DNA from: Odobenus rosmarus divergens
Taxonomy: Eukaryota; Chordata; Mammalia; Carnivora; Odobenidae
Direction of reading: 5' to 3'
DNA: 64,000 nt
NCBI RefSeq assembly: GCF_000321225.1
Contig: NW_004450267.1
Coordinates: forward strand, 1,251,795 to 1,315,794
A program made the translations under genes and the position numbers. The notes beneath the pieces are model-generated. The model was not told the DNA's origin, searched no databases, and saw only the letters and a list, made by a program, of their open reading frames with translations. The first letter of the stretch is position 1, and every line of letters begins with the position of its first letter. This document shows positions 1 to 10,720 of the stretch, piece by piece.

Positions 1-142
1 GAAAAAGTGTGAAGTATCTGGAATGATGCTGGTCAAACCTGAACCTGAATGTCAGTTCTCAACCATACGTCATCCCCAGAGCGGTCTGGGTAAGCACAGT
101 CAGTGTGGTGCTTACAATCACCCTTTCTTATACTAGTAGGTT

Positions 143-647
143 AGAGTGTAGTTTTAATTTTATTTTTTGTTTTATTTTTTTAAAGATTTTATTTATTTAT
201 TTGAGAGAGACATATGAGAGAGAGCCAAACTGTATAAAATTTACCAGCTGTCAGAAATCTATATAGTGACCTTCTTATCACCTCTTAACAAGCATCGATT
301 GTATCTTTTGTTTTCTTTTTCAGTCTTTGCTAGCTCCATTGGCAAAAAGGACTTCATAGTGGCACAGGTAACAATGCATGTCAATTGCTTGCCTCCTCAG
401 GTCCTTGAGGGTGAGATTGTAACTTTCATCTTTGCATCCCAGGCAGGTCATTGGTCAGCCGTAGGTAGTCTGACTTCCTAGTCTGAGATGCGTCCACTAG
501 GGGGAGTGGGAAAGGGAGAAGCAGGCCTCCTGCCGAGCAGGGAGCCCAATGCAGGGCTCGATCCTAGGACCCTGAGATCATGACCTGAGCCAAAGGCAGA
601 CACTTAACGACTGAGGCACCCAGGCACCCGAGAGTGGTAGTTCTTAA
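143..647 (-). mobile_element. Can-SINE, antisense, split by a ~265-bp insert
   Basis: The A/T tail and (AAATA)n segment of a Can-SINE lie at about 158-225 and the tRNA-related head at about 498-630, in the same antisense orientation. Flanks match: AGAGTGTAGTTTTAA (143-157) and AGAGTGGTAGTTCTTAA (631-647), differing by a few small changes, as expected of an aged target-site duplication. Both pieces are therefore one insertion that was later interrupted by about 265 bp of unrelated DNA (about 232-496). An open frame of 71 codons covers much of the insert but resembles no protein I know. Confidence 0.82.
232..496. other. Foreign insert inside the SINE
   Basis: This block has no SINE similarity. 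Around 400-445 the text 'CCTTGAGGGTGAGATTGTAA' is like an L2 3' end in plus sense. A pyrimidine tract followed by CAG at about 300-323 looks like a splice acceptor but is probably chance. There is no poly(A), no terminal inverted repeat and no clear target-site duplication (at most CCA). It could be a templated patch copied from elsewhere during break repair. Confidence 0.5.
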
Positions 648-673
648 ACTCTAGTATGTAAATGAATTGACTG

Positions 674-689
674 AAGTACTTAAGTACTT
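674..689. repeat. 16-bp perfect palindrome
   Basis: AAGTACTTAAGTACTT is its own reverse complement and consists of two AAGTACTT units. The same unit in a different register recurs at 801-816 (ACTTAAGTACTTAAGT). Confidence 0.9.
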
Positions 690-800
690 AAAATACAAAT
701 TCTTAATCCCCCATGCAGAATTTTAATTTTCTATGTCTGGAGAAGGCCCCAGAACTTTTTATTTCTTACTAGCAGCGGCCCACCCATAACCACAGGCCAC

Positions 801-870
801 ACTTAAGTACTTAAGTATATCTATATCTATCTATCTATCTATCTATCTATATATATATATATATATATCT
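801..870. repeat. Palindrome plus compound (TATC)n/(TA)n microsatellite
   Basis: A second 16-bp palindrome (801-816) runs directly into (TATC)n and then (TA)n up to about 870. The array abuts the 5' edge of an L1M fragment, so it may mark that fragment's junction. Confidence 0.9.
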
Positions 871-1258
871 CCATACAATGGAATATTATTCAGCCATGAA
901 AAAATGAGATACTGACACATACTATAACATGCATGAAGCTTGAAAACATTATGAGGAAAGCCAGACACAAAAGGCCACATATTATATGATTCATTTATAT
1001 GAAATATCCAGAATGGGCAAATCCATAGACAAAGAAAGTAGATTAGCAGTGTGCAGGGGTTGGGAGAGGATAGAATGGGGAGTGACTGTTAGGGGTATGG
1101 GGTTTTTGGGGGGAGAGAGAAAAATGTTCTTGAATTAGATAGTTGTGATGTTACACAACTTTGTGAATATGCTAAGATTCATGGCACTGTACACTTTCAA
1201 ATGGTGAATTTTTTTGTCATATGAATTATATCTCAGCTAATAAAAAAAAAGAAAAAGG
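871..1258 (+). mobile_element. L1M-type LINE 3' end, sense
   Basis: This 3' untranslated fragment has the usual order of landmarks: 'CAATGGAATATTATTCAGCC', 'GCCAGACACAAAAGGCCACA', 'GATTCATTTATATGAAAT', then 'TGAATTATATCTCAGCTAAT' followed by poly(A) at about 1241-1258. It is an ancient 5'-truncated copy with no coding portion. Confidence 0.85.
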
Positions 1259-1261
1259 TTC

Positions 1262-1410
1262 CTTGGCTCCTCACTGTCTGCAATGAAAACTTAACTTCCT
1301 GACTTGGCCTGTGAGACTCATTCTTCTATAGCCCCTGTTCAAGTGTCCTATCCCCCAGCCTAAGAAAAACATTGCTCTTTCCGAGTGCTAGCTTGTGTTT
1401 TCCCCGGTTT
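1262..1410 (+). mobile_element. L2 fragment, sense
   Basis: 'GGCTCCTCACTGTCTGCAAT' followed by 'CTTCCTGACTTGGCCTGTGA' matches the interior of the L2 3' region (CCTCACTGCCTACAGGATAAA... as I remember it). It is heavily diverged. Confidence 0.5.
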
Positions 1411-1423
1411 AATGCATATTTTA

Positions 1424-1472
1424 TACATACATACATACACACACACACATACACACACACACACATATATGT
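1424..1472. repeat. (CATA)n/(CA)n microsatellite
   Basis: ATAC units grade into CA repeats and end in ATATATG. Confidence 0.95.
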
Positions 1473-2423
1473 AGTTTCATGTTATTACTACCATGTATGA
1501 CACAATGTCAGTACTTTTCAGTATGTGAATGCTGAGAACTGCAAACTATTTTTTTTAAACATTGTGCCTTAATTTTTATATACAACAAGGTCCATCTAAA
1601 ACATGAGCATGCTGAAATCCCTAAAATGGGAATAAAGCAGGATTCTATCCTTTACAAAAATACCATAAAATGGCATTATTGTAGTTATAAATAAATAAAT
1701 ACATTATCTGTGCATAGTATATACATAAACCCACACACATAGATACATACATATAGAATAAAGGGACAGAAAAGCAAGTCTTAAAACATCTTACAACTAC
1801 CCTATTTCCTCATGCCCCAATCAGTAAAATAACTATTTTTGCAGCAATTATAGAAAGAGAAGTAAAACCCAGGAAGCATAACTCTTGTACTATTCACATT
1901 TAGAACCTTAATCCCATATCCTGTGCCTTTGTTGTTAGATTATATGATATCCTTTCTTCCGTTCTTATGAAGATGCCAATTCAATCGTCTCTGTCTCCAG
2001 AAGCCTACTATTAAGCAGAGGGAATATCTGAAATGTATATCGATTTCTTCCTGTATTCCCCTTCATCTGATTGTTGGAATATTGGAAGCTATGTTTAACG
2101 ACAGAGAAAATAGTCCCTTCTACCCGGTACAGCTAAATTTCCATTAGTTTTGGTAAAAACTTATCACACCACAGTAAATGAACAGGAGGTAACTGATAAC
2201 CATATGAAGCTGAAGGAAGAATTGACTGAAAATCAAAGCAAAGTCAGAATGGCCACTCATTCCCAACTACCCATCTTTGATAAATATAGATCAATTACTT
2301 CTGACTGAAGTCTATAATACATGATAATTATTTTCAATTTTTGCTTAAAATGGATGTAACTCAGCAAAAATCAGAACTGAGAAGCACTGAAAGAGAGCTG
2401 TAAATATTGGGAGCCAGGGGAAA
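1473..2423. other. Unannotated AT-rich sequence
   Basis: I see no open frame of note and no repeat family I can name here. Short ATA/CA runs occur near 1,720-1,750. Confidence 0.6.
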
Positions 2424-2660
2424 TTTTTTTTAATTTAAATTCAATTAGCCAATTTATAATACATCATTAGTTTTAGATGTAATGTTCAATAATTTATCAG
2501 TTTCATATAACACCCAGTGCTCATCACATCACGTGCCCTCCTTCATGCCCATCACCCAGTTACCCCATCCATCCCCCCACCTCCCCTCCAGCAACCCTCA
2601 GTTTGTTTCCTAGAGTTAAAAGAGTCTCTTTTGGTTTGGTTTTTCTCCCTCTCTGTGATG
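2424..2660 (-). mobile_element. Carnivore L1 3' end, antisense, 5'-truncated
   Basis: Poly(T) at the left is followed by 'AATTTAAATTCAATTAGCC', 'ACATCATTAGTTTTAGATGT', 'CACCCAGTGCTCATCACATC' and 'CCCTCCAGCAACCCTCAGTT'. These are the reverse complement of the carnivore L1 3' untranslated tail. Only about 235 bp of the element is present. Confidence 0.88.
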
Positions 2661-3419
2661 ATTAGCTAACTTCTAGTTTGCTCCTTCTATTTTTCTGTGT
2701 TTTCTACAAGAGAGCCTATTATTTTAATGTGCCTTTTTGCTTATAGGAAATTTAAAAATAAGTGATTAGAAATGACATCAAGCATATATAATTTACTAGC
2801 AGAGTAAAAATCTCCTCTCTCTGAGTCCTGACATCATCGTTCTGCCAAGCTGACTTAGCAGATACTCAGTCATGCCAACTGCATTACAGACAATCATGGT
2901 GCGTAGGAATTGAGATATGTTATGTATGTTATGTTAAATGTACCACCCCACCACAACTGTATCCCCTCTATTCAGCAAGGCTTCCAAGTCAACATGCCAA
3001 GGCTCATCACCTTTGCATACATAGACAAGATCCTTAAAAATAATGGGAAATTTTTCATAATCATGATGACCTGAGGTATTTTTTTTCCCTCAGAACAAGA
3101 AATGAAATACATTCTTGTAGTATGAAAGATAAAAAGACACTCATCATCACTATTTTAGGGAAAAAAATATACTGAGAATTGAATATCATATTCTAAGATA
3201 ATTTAAAATCCATGTTTGCTTAGGGCACTATAACCATCAAGATTGATATGAAAGAATACCACTTCTCCACCAATTTACATTTTATCATTGGTTACAGGAT
3301 TTAAGTAATTACTTAGTACAGTGGTCTAATCCTGAGTCTGAGAGAAAGGAAAGGAGGGAAACCTGGCATTATCAGAGCCTATAAAAGTTTCCAGTCACAG
3401 AGCTCAATTACATTTCTTA
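2661..3419. other. Unannotated sequence
   Basis: No gene or nameable repeat seen. Confidence 0.5.
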
Positions 3420-3541
3420 GGTTACTCTATTCAATTCTTACAATCATTTTTGTGAGTTACAGAGGTAGCATAAGTCTCATTTTATAGTAGACAAAATAAT
3501 TTCAGGCTATTTGGAGCTCATAATATGAGATTCCCCACCCC

Positions 3542-3650
3542 ACAAAGTGAGTTCTTTGAAAGTGAGGACATCCCTATGCCAAGCATAAGTAGTCTAGCAT
3601 CTGGCACACAGTTGAAGCACAATAAATGTTATGGATCTAAATGAATGAAA
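3542..3650 (+). mobile_element. L2 3' end, sense
   Basis: 'GAGTTCTTTGAAAGTGAGGA' then 'ATCTGGCACACAGTTGAAGC' and 'ACAATAAATGTT...AATGAATGAA' is the usual L2 3' terminal pattern (CTTGAGGGCAGGGA...GGCACATAGTAGG...AATAAAT). Confidence 0.75.
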
Positions 3651-3867
3651 TTACAAAGAACTGAGCCTTGGAGGGTTAAGCACACAGAATTAATTGATGG
3701 AAGAATCTCATTTGAACTTGAAAATGTCTTTCTACCTTACCACACCATATTGGTATAATGTTTGCTTACTGTATAAAATAAGAGTTGGTGAGAAAAGGAA
3801 AGAAAAAATGGTATCTTTTTCCATTTCAGGGGGAGGGAATCCTTTATATTTGCTTTTTAACTGACTG

Positions 3868-3950
3868 CCCTCATTCACACAGGGCATGGAAGAGCTAAAA
3901 TTTGTATGCAGATATTTTGGCTCTGATGTTTTTCTACTACCTCATTGCTG
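3868..3950 (-). mobile_element. MIR fragment, antisense
   Basis: 'CACACAGGGCATGGAAGAGC' followed by 'TTTTGGCTCTGATGTTTTTC' follows the antisense MIR head (CACACAGCTAGTAAGTGGCAGAGCTGGG...). Divergence is high. Confidence 0.45.
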
Positions 3951-4349
3951 CATATCAGATAATCTTGTATGTCCTGGTAATTACAGATTTTTATTTCTCA
4001 GAAATTCTAAAATTGGTTTTAGTGTAGTATTACCAGATTACAAGACAAACACCACTTACTACTAAATAACACAATGCAACAATTTGAAGATTAATAACAG
4101 TTCTGCAGACTGAGAAACTAAATTTTCTGTAGTATAAAATGAGGTAAATATAAACTTCCCTGAAAAATGCAAAAATGGCTATTATAAACAATTTGCATGG
4201 TCAAGGAATATAAACTAAAGTATATTGTTTTTGTACAACTTTGGAACATTATATAAATGAACGAGATCTGTTCGTGGAGTCTGAAGAACAGAATCCTTGT
4301 GCTATATTTACTAACTAGTAGTCGACATACTTAAAAAGTCTAGAAAAGT

Positions 4350-4515
4350 TATATTCACTTCAGTTTTCTTATCTGCAGAATAAATACATATACAGAAAAA
4401 ATACATGCTCTACATAATTGTCATAAAAATTAGATAATACATTATGTGGGAAAGAATGCTGTAAACTTCAAAGTGCTGTGCATATGGTGAAATTATTATC
4501 TAATACCTTGCTATA
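4350..4515 (+). mobile_element. MIR, sense
   Basis: 'CTTCAGTTTTCTTATCTGCA' starts a degenerate MIR core. It is followed by 'TCATAAAAATTAGATAATAC' and 'AAAGTGCTGTGCATATGGTG', matching the 3' half of MIR. Confidence 0.65.
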
Positions 4516-4549
4516 TAAACTATTGTCACAGTGCAACAACAATATCAAC

Positions 4550-4625
4550 ACCCCTGGGAACTGAAGTGAACTAAAGAATCCCAAACCCCATTCCAGACCC
4601 ACCGAATCAGAATATACATTCTAAA
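4550..4625 (+). mobile_element. MER20-like hAT-Charlie fragment
   Basis: 'CCCCTGGGAACTGAAGTG', 'CCCATTCCAGACCCACCGAA' and 'TCAGAATATACATTCTAA' follow the interior of MER20 (CCTGGGAACTTGTTAGAAATG...CCCAGACCTACTGAATCAGAA). Both termini are missing. Confidence 0.6.
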
Positions 4626-6180
4626 CCTCTCATTGTCCAATTTTAGGAATGTGTGGCTATCCCAGTTATGGGATGTGAAACTTCGGTGACTCCATGTCCA
4701 CTTATTTACACAGATGCATATTTGGTATTACTCTTCCATATTCTAATTAACCATTCCTCCACAAATCAAGAGTATGCTGATTTATGGTTTTTTGATTTAG
4801 GTTTTTTTGCATCACTGTGGCATATTTTAGACCTTATATCATTGGAGGAGAGGGATTACCCTCATATACTTAGCTTATTGCCTAATAAACAAGTATGTTG
4901 AGAAATGAGAGTAGAAAAAAACAAAGGTTGTTCTTGAGCACCCACAGTTAATTTTGATGAGATCCTGTGTCAGACTGACCTGGAATTTAGGTGGGGGAAA
5001 AAAAAAAGAAAAAAGCATTCTTCCTTTTTATATCTTTACTTTTTTACTGTCACAACGGTAAAAGCCTCATTGTTTAATTTTAAGAGGATAGGAGGAAGCC
5101 CTGAAATGCAAGGAATGACAAATCAGATTAATTTAATCTATCAGGAAAGATGACCTCTCAGGTCGTGAAAAATAGAATTGAAAAATAAAGATTGCAGATA
5201 TGGTCTCAGAATTTCCAAAATGAGAAATGAAAGCTTTAATAAAACTAAACACTAAGCTAAGGATGACCTACTTAAGAAAACCATTTACCTTTCTAATCTT
5301 TAAGCACCAGAATTAAATAGTTTAGATTTATAGTCTCTAGGCATTGCTAAATTTGATTAGATGTAAAAAACTGAAAGTTCACCTGGAATAATATCCTTGA
5401 TTAATTTTATCTGTGAAGGGAAAACCTACACCATTCTCTCTGGCCTTGGCAATTATCTCTGACAGAATTCTGAATTCTTCTCTTTATTTTAAATGCTGTT
5501 GATATATTATTGATACAGTTTTCAGTCATACTGAACAAACCTTGAAATGCACAGAAAATTTGCAAATCCCTATTTGGATGAGTGAGAGGGCCCCTTTTCA
5601 CTAAGCTAATACTTAAAAATCAAGAGTCACAGAGCATCCATAGCAATGAAGAAGGTAAGAAGTTGAGTTATGAGATGCTCTATGGAACTCCAAAGAAACA
5701 CTTTAAGTATTTTCATGCATTTAAACTAGAGCTGTTTCAGTGAAAGGAGGTATATGTAAAACTAGAAAACAACCATGCAGCAAGACTAGATTTATCAGCT
5801 CATACAATATGAATTACTGACTTCAGAAAATAGAGACCAAACTCAGTATCACCTACTACTAACCGTATACAGAGCTAATTTCTCTGATGGACTTCTAGTT
5901 TCATTTCATTGTTTAATGCCTCAGACACAATTAATTCTCAGCAACTACTCATTTTAAATAAATTCTGACAAGAGCTCCATAATATCTCACGAATTCAGTA
6001 GTAAATCAAATACTTCTTTTTTTCCTTGTGACTTCCCACTCACAAGGGCTTATCTTTGAAATCCAGACTTTATATGCATGGCTGTTCTTTCCTACCACAA
6101 TGAAGGCAATGGATGGGGAATAAGTTTATCTATTAATCTATTAGCCCAGGTTACTTCTTTAACAATCTGCTATCTCTGGA
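4626..6180. other. Unannotated sequence
   Basis: Non-repetitive to my eye. The open frames here (up to 82 codons) match nothing I know and are within chance length. Confidence 0.5.
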
Positions 6181-6184
6181 GTGA

Positions 6185-6245
6185 GTTCTTTTCTTTCTCC
6201 AGGCCTCAGTTTTGTTACCTATAGAATAAGGAGGCTGGACTAAAA
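6185..6245 (+). mobile_element. MIR core fragment, sense
   Basis: 'CTCCAGGCCTCAGTTTTGTT' and 'ACCTATAGAATAAGGAGG' resemble the MIR core GCCTCAGTTTCCTCATCTGTAAAATGGGG. A short A-rich GAAGAAG run follows. Confidence 0.5.
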
Positions 6246-6289
6246 AAAAAAAAAAAGAAGAAGAAGTTTCATTAAACAGAAAGACTTCA

Positions 6290-6415
6290 ATTATCTTATT
6301 TGATGTGCATAACAACCCTCCCACTAGACAACAGTTTAAATGGAGACTCAGGGAATGAAGTGAGCTATCTCTAGAAGGTAGCAGATGTGGGATGGATCCA
6401 AGGTCTTTGTTACAA
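6290..6415 (-). mobile_element. MIR, antisense
   Basis: 'GCATAACAACCCTCCCACTA', 'GGAGACTCAGGGAATGAAGT' and 'GATGTGGGATGGATCCAAGG' run in the order of the reverse complement of MIR. Confidence 0.6.
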
Positions 6416-7829
6416 TTACATTTCTCTTTCTATCATTCTACAGCAGCTTCAAAGGTTCCAAAGTTTACTCTACCTCAGTGAATTCCTCAGGTCATCCCAC
6501 TTCCAATCCTTCTGAAAAACATTATCAATGTAATCTCAAGATAGTGCTGGGATGGCTGGTATTCATCCCAAGTCAAGCCTATGGTGATCTAATTCTCCCA
6601 AACTTGATGGGAAGGAAATTCCCTACAAACAGTACTCAGTTGGGAAGGTGGTTCAACATTCTGGAAGGAGCAGAGGTTTTACAGAATCACACAAATCAAA
6701 GTGTCAATCCCACAGAATGAGCTAACTCAGTGCCAAACTTTTCCCAGTCTTTGTACTTACAAAATGACATCATGTCCATGTATAGCATATAGAGATGTAT
6801 GGGACTCAAAATATCCATCAAGCCCAATAAGTATCCATGAGATGAATAAAATGCTAACTCCTTTCCGTTCTATTCTCTCTTCGGCTTGTGTACAAATGAT
6901 AGCCCTCATGCATTATAACACTATCAAGATTAACGGTAAGAATAAAAAACATGCAAGTGGATTTTGTTTGCACTGCCTATCTCAAAACTACTGATTTCAA
7001 TACACTTATTCTTTCATCTAAGGAACTAAGGACAAATCCCTGAATTCCTACACTGAATTTTAGTGAAGAGATTGATGATGGGAGAAATTACTGCAACTCA
7101 GCTTGCTCTTTTCATACCAATTTAGGACAAAAGCATTAATTATGTGTAACTTATTCTAGCAAGAGTTCTCCAAGTGTGTGATAGACTGTTAATCCCACTG
7201 ACCATGTAACTCAAGTCACAAGCAAGTTTAAGCAAGTGAGTATCTGAGGGCTTAGTAGGAGTGAGCAAAATGAAAGGCGAGGGAGTTGTATTTGACAGTG
7301 AGTGTGTGGGGGTGGAGCTCTCAGAACCAGTAAAGTCTTTTCATGGAAGTTCAAGACTGGCCTTGCTGGTAGAGAGGACCTCAACAAGGAAACTTGTCTT
7401 ATAAATTTTTCATAGACCTTGTGCCAGTTAAATCCCTACCCTTATGGAAATCCATTAGTGTGCTGAAGGCTCCGAGGAAATAGGGAAAAACAGGTGCATT
7501 CATGCTTGATTTTTCCATATGTTTGTTATTCAATAGAAGCACAATGAATGATGAATCCTATATCTAATTACCATATATGAAAGAACTTTTTGGATTTTTG
7601 CAGCCCAGAAGTGAAAGTAATTGTCATTCAGAAAAGATAAGTGAAATCACTGTTACAATGAGGCTAAGATGACTTGACTGATTTTCCCTGATATCCTACC
7701 TCTGTTCAAGAGTACTGACTTTTCACTGAATTAAGATGATTTTTTGATGATAAAGTCATTTCTTACTCTGAAAAACATCTTAAATAAATTTACCTGCTAC
7801 AAATAAGGATAATATGCAACAATAAATAC
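6416..7829. other. Unannotated sequence with a 111-codon open frame
   Basis: An ATG-initiated frame of 111 codons (6,385-6,720) overlaps a 97-codon frame (6,701-6,994). The predicted peptides are low in identifiable motifs, the first starting inside a MIR relic, and no splice or promoter context is evident. I regard them as chance frames. Confidence 0.4.
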
Positions 7830-7945
7830 TGACATAGCTCCTATTATATGCAAAGGATTGTGCTAGGAGTTGCAAGGGATGAAAACACAGAGCAAAAATA
7901 TTTACTGACTCCAAGGTGCTCAGAATCTAGTATTATAGATGACCT
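7830..7945 (+). mobile_element. Ancient mammalian repeat, family unresolved
   Basis: 'CTATTATATGCAAAGGATTG', 'TGCTAGGAGTTGCAAGGGAT' and 'CCAAGGTGCTCAGAATCTAG' follow a widely seen mammalian pattern (CTATGTGCCAGGCACTGTGCTAAGTGCTGGGG...CTCAAGGAGCTTACAGTCTAG). Related copies are at 14,395, 61,555 and 63,600. Confidence 0.55.
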
Positions 7946-7974
7946 CATGCACAGTGATTATAACACACAATTTC

Positions 7975-8200
7975 CCATTTCCATCTACCTGAATCCTGCT
8001 CCCTCCCAGTTTTCCATGTCCTAATCTTCAAGGCTCAGCTTAAATCCCATGAAAAACTTAACCTGCTATTTTTTAAGTTAAAAAAAAAAAACCTCTCTTC
8101 AATTTCCCAGAGCTCCTTATCCATCCTTTTTTAATTTACTTATAATTTCTCATTTTATGATGTTATCATTATGCTTTTGGTCATGAAAAAGACAAATCTT
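7975..8200 (+). mobile_element. L2 fragment, sense
   Basis: 'AATCTTCAAGGCTCAGCTTA' followed by 'AATCCCATGAAAAACTTAAC' matches L2 'TTCAAGGCCCAGCTCAAATGCCACC'. It continues through CAGAGCTCCTTAT with decay. Confidence 0.65.
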
Positions 8201-9028
8201 TTATTTTTTAAGATATATCCTTTTAAAGCAACTAACGTCAGGGATAAAGGGTCCTTTGGAGCTGTCAAGAAATAAGAAAAACTCAATTACTAGGAGGGAG
8301 AAAAAATAAAGTTGACCTTAGATATCTCCATAGCAACATTCAATTCTAGAAAGCAGTGGAGTAGTGCCCACAAAATCTTCATGGGGAAAAAAAAAAGGAA
8401 TAACCCAAGCATTTAATATCCAGTCACAGTGTTGAGTACAAACACTAACAAAAAAACATTTTTTAATGTGCAAGAATTCAGGGAATATTGTTCTCGTGTG
8501 TACTTCTTGAAGAATTTCACACAGCAGGGAGATATTTTTGGACAGACTATGCAAAAAGATTAGTACTGAAAGTTGAATCTACTTATTTGCGGAACAAAGA
8601 TTTAAACATATGCAAAGACTGAGGTGACAGAAGAGAAGGTAAATAATACATACTTTCATCATTGGTGGGAAAGTGAGTAAGTATGGTCATTTCCATACAT
8701 CCAATACCAGGGATAAAGGATAGTTTTAATACCTCAAAATAAGTAATGGGGTATAAGTCTATTTAATAGCTCAAAGTAAAACACTAAGAAATATTATGTA
8801 ATTAACTAAAATCAGGTGCAGAAGTAGAAGAAAGAGAAATATAAAGAAGAAGAAAGAAATTAATTCCATCGTTGGTTGTAGTGGGGAATCAACTACTGTT
8901 TTGTTTTTTTGTTGTTGTTTTTTAAATTTTTTTTTCAACTACTGTTTAAAGAAATAAAGGATTGAGAGTACTTAGGGCATAAAAGTTTTACTAGGTCAAG
9001 AATACCAATCTCCCAATTATCAGAAGCA
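8201..9028. other. Unannotated sequence
   Basis: Contains a GAA-rich purine run near 8,826-8,862 and poly(T)-rich GTTGTTG near 8,900-8,935. Nothing else is recognised. Confidence 0.5.
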
Positions 9029-9045
9029 ACACACACACACACACA
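9029..9045. repeat. Short (AC)n microsatellite
   Basis: Eight to nine AC dinucleotides. Confidence 0.95.
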
Positions 9046-9118
9046 TTCCAGTGAGCAAAAACAGTACAAAAAGCTTTAAAGACAGAAAAGCATAATGTGA
9101 AAAAATGCGATACAATTA

Positions 9119-9367
9119 AAATTAAATATAGTATAGACGAACCATGAGAGACGATGGACTCTGAAAAACAAACTGAGGGTTCTAGAGGGGAGGAGGGTGG
9201 GGGGATGGGTTAGCCTGGTGATGGGTATTAAAGAGGGCACATTCTGCTTGGAGCACTGGGTGTTATGCACAAACAATGAATCATGGAACACTACATCAAG
9301 AACTAATGATGTAATGTATGGTGATTAACATAACAATAAAAAATTAAAAAAAATTAAATAGAGTATA
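9119..9367 (+). mobile_element. Young carnivore L1 3' end with target-site duplication
   Basis: About 215 bp of L1 3' untranslated region (9,136-9,350) lies between AAATTAAATATAGTATA (9,119-9,135) and AAATTAAATAGAGTATA (9,351-9,367), a 17-bp duplication with one mismatch. It contains 'AAACAAACTGAGGGTTCTAG', 'GGGTTAGCCTGGTGATGGG', 'GAGCACTGGGTGTTATGC' and 'CTAATGATGTAATGTATGG', then AACAATAAAA. The duplication marks a complete, severely 5'-truncated integration. Confidence 0.95.
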
Positions 9368-9369
9368 TA

Positions 9370-9510
9370 TTCCCTATTAATAGCTCCAAGAGGGCAGGGT
9401 AGTCTGTTTGTTTTGTTCACTGTTATGTCCCAAGACTCTGGGACAGTGTCTGGCTCATGACCGGTATGAAAAAAGTTCTTTAAAGAATGAAATGCATACA
9501 GGTTAAACTG
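9370..9510 (+). mobile_element. L2 3' end, sense
   Basis: 'AGCTCCAAGAGGGCAGGGTA', 'GTTTTGTTCACTGTTATGTC' and 'GGACAGTGTCTGGCTCATGA' is a well-preserved L2 3' end. The L1 directly upstream landed at its edge. Confidence 0.85.
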
Positions 9511-9663
9511 ACATTTTAAAGAAGAAGATTTTCAAGTTGCATTAAACAGCATAACACACTCTGTACTATATAGAGGAAAGACACCTAAAATAAAGTGCTT
9601 AAGAAAATTTGAAATAAAATAATGGCAAAAAATATATCAGGCAAATGTAAACAAAAGGAGAAC

Positions 9664-9834
9664 AAAAGTCATTGTTTCGGGAAGCCTGACTAGCTCAGTT
9701 GGTTGAGTGTCAGACTCTGGGTTTTGGCTCAGGTCATGATTTCAGGGTCCCTGTCCCTCTCCCTGCTCACACTCACTGGCTCATTCTCTTTCTCTCTCTC
9801 AAATAAATAAATAAATCTTTAAAAAAAAGTCATT
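9664..9834 (+). mobile_element. Can-SINE, sense
   Basis: Head GACTAGCTCAGTTGGTTGAG, an internally shortened body, CT-rich tract and (AAATA)n, with target-site duplication AAAAGTCATT at 9,664-9,673 and 9,825-9,834. The SINE body is about 9,676-9,824 and lacks roughly 40-50 bp of the usual middle. Confidence 0.93.
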
Positions 9835-10393
9835 TTCTTAACAATAAGTGAGGTTGAATCCAAGGCAAAAAATAGTTTTAAAAAAGGCAAGAGCTCTCAT
9901 TTAAAGTGAGAAAATAAATATTTAATGAATCTATGTAGATTAAAGAGTTATAAAGGGATAGATACCAAATAATATAGCAGCAACCTTCATAAATTTAAAC
10001 ACTAATAAATAAGACAGACTGCAATAAAAATTGAAAATGGATCTTCTTTACTAGTGGCCATAGAACATTCATAAAAACTGACTTATTTATGGTTACACAC
10101 AAAACATAAATAAAATAAGAGAAAGAGTAAAGACAACATTCTCTGACCATATAGTGACAAAACTAATAATAAAACTGGAAAACAAAATCTGATATTTTAA
10201 AATATTTATAAGCATATCTTCAGTCAAAAAAGCAATCAATACCAAAATTATATTACATCTAAATACCAATAATGAAAATATTCTGCATCAGAGTCTATAG
10301 GACATAGCTGAGACATTGCTCAAGAACATGTGATTGCATTAAATATTTATATAAGGGCACAAGTACAAAAATAAATGCTAAGCATCCATCTTT
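9835..10393. other. AT-rich unannotated sequence
   Basis: A-rich, with no recognisable element or gene. Confidence 0.5.
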
Positions 10394-10603
10394 AGAAATT
10401 AATTAAGGGCGCCTGGGTGGCTTAGTCGTTAAGCGTCTGCCTTCGGCTCAGGTCATGATTTCAGGGTCCTGGGATCGAGCCCCACATCAGGCTCCCTGCT
10501 CCACGGGAAGCCTGCTTCTCCCTCTCCCACACACCCTGCTTGGGTTTCCTCTCTCTCTGTCAAATAAATAAATAAAATCTTAATAAAAAAAGAAATTAGT
10601 TAA
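10394..10603 (+). mobile_element. Can-SINE, sense, full length
   Basis: Body 10,407-10,590 begins GGGCGCCTGGGTGGCTTAGT and ends CAAATAAATAAATAAAATCT plus A-rich tail. Target-site duplication: AGAAATTAATTAA (10,394-10,406) and AGAAATTAGTTAA (10,591-10,603). The head keeps box A-like (TGGCTTAGTCG) and box B-like (GATCGAGCCC) sequence of its tRNA ancestor. Confidence 0.97.
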
Positions 10604-10720
10604 AAGAAAATGAAGCCTAAGGAAAGCAGAAGTGAGACTATTAAAATGATTAAAACAGAAATTAATGAATTAGAAAGGAAATGGTAGAATTAGTCAATAA
10701 ATGCAAAACAGAATTTTTGG

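Noticed and set aside
300..370. Candidate exon with splice acceptor at 323 and donor-like CAG/GTAACA at 368
   Set aside because: The segment lies in a patch inside a SINE, is only ~45 bp and lacks any protein similarity.
9076..9291. Frames reading MFHDSLFVHNTQCS... at 9,076 and 10,662
   Set aside because: Both are antisense translations of the L1 3' untranslated tail.
10407..10590. tRNA gene
   Set aside because: Box A- and box B-like motifs belong to the tRNA-derived SINE head; there is no cloverleaf or acceptor stem.
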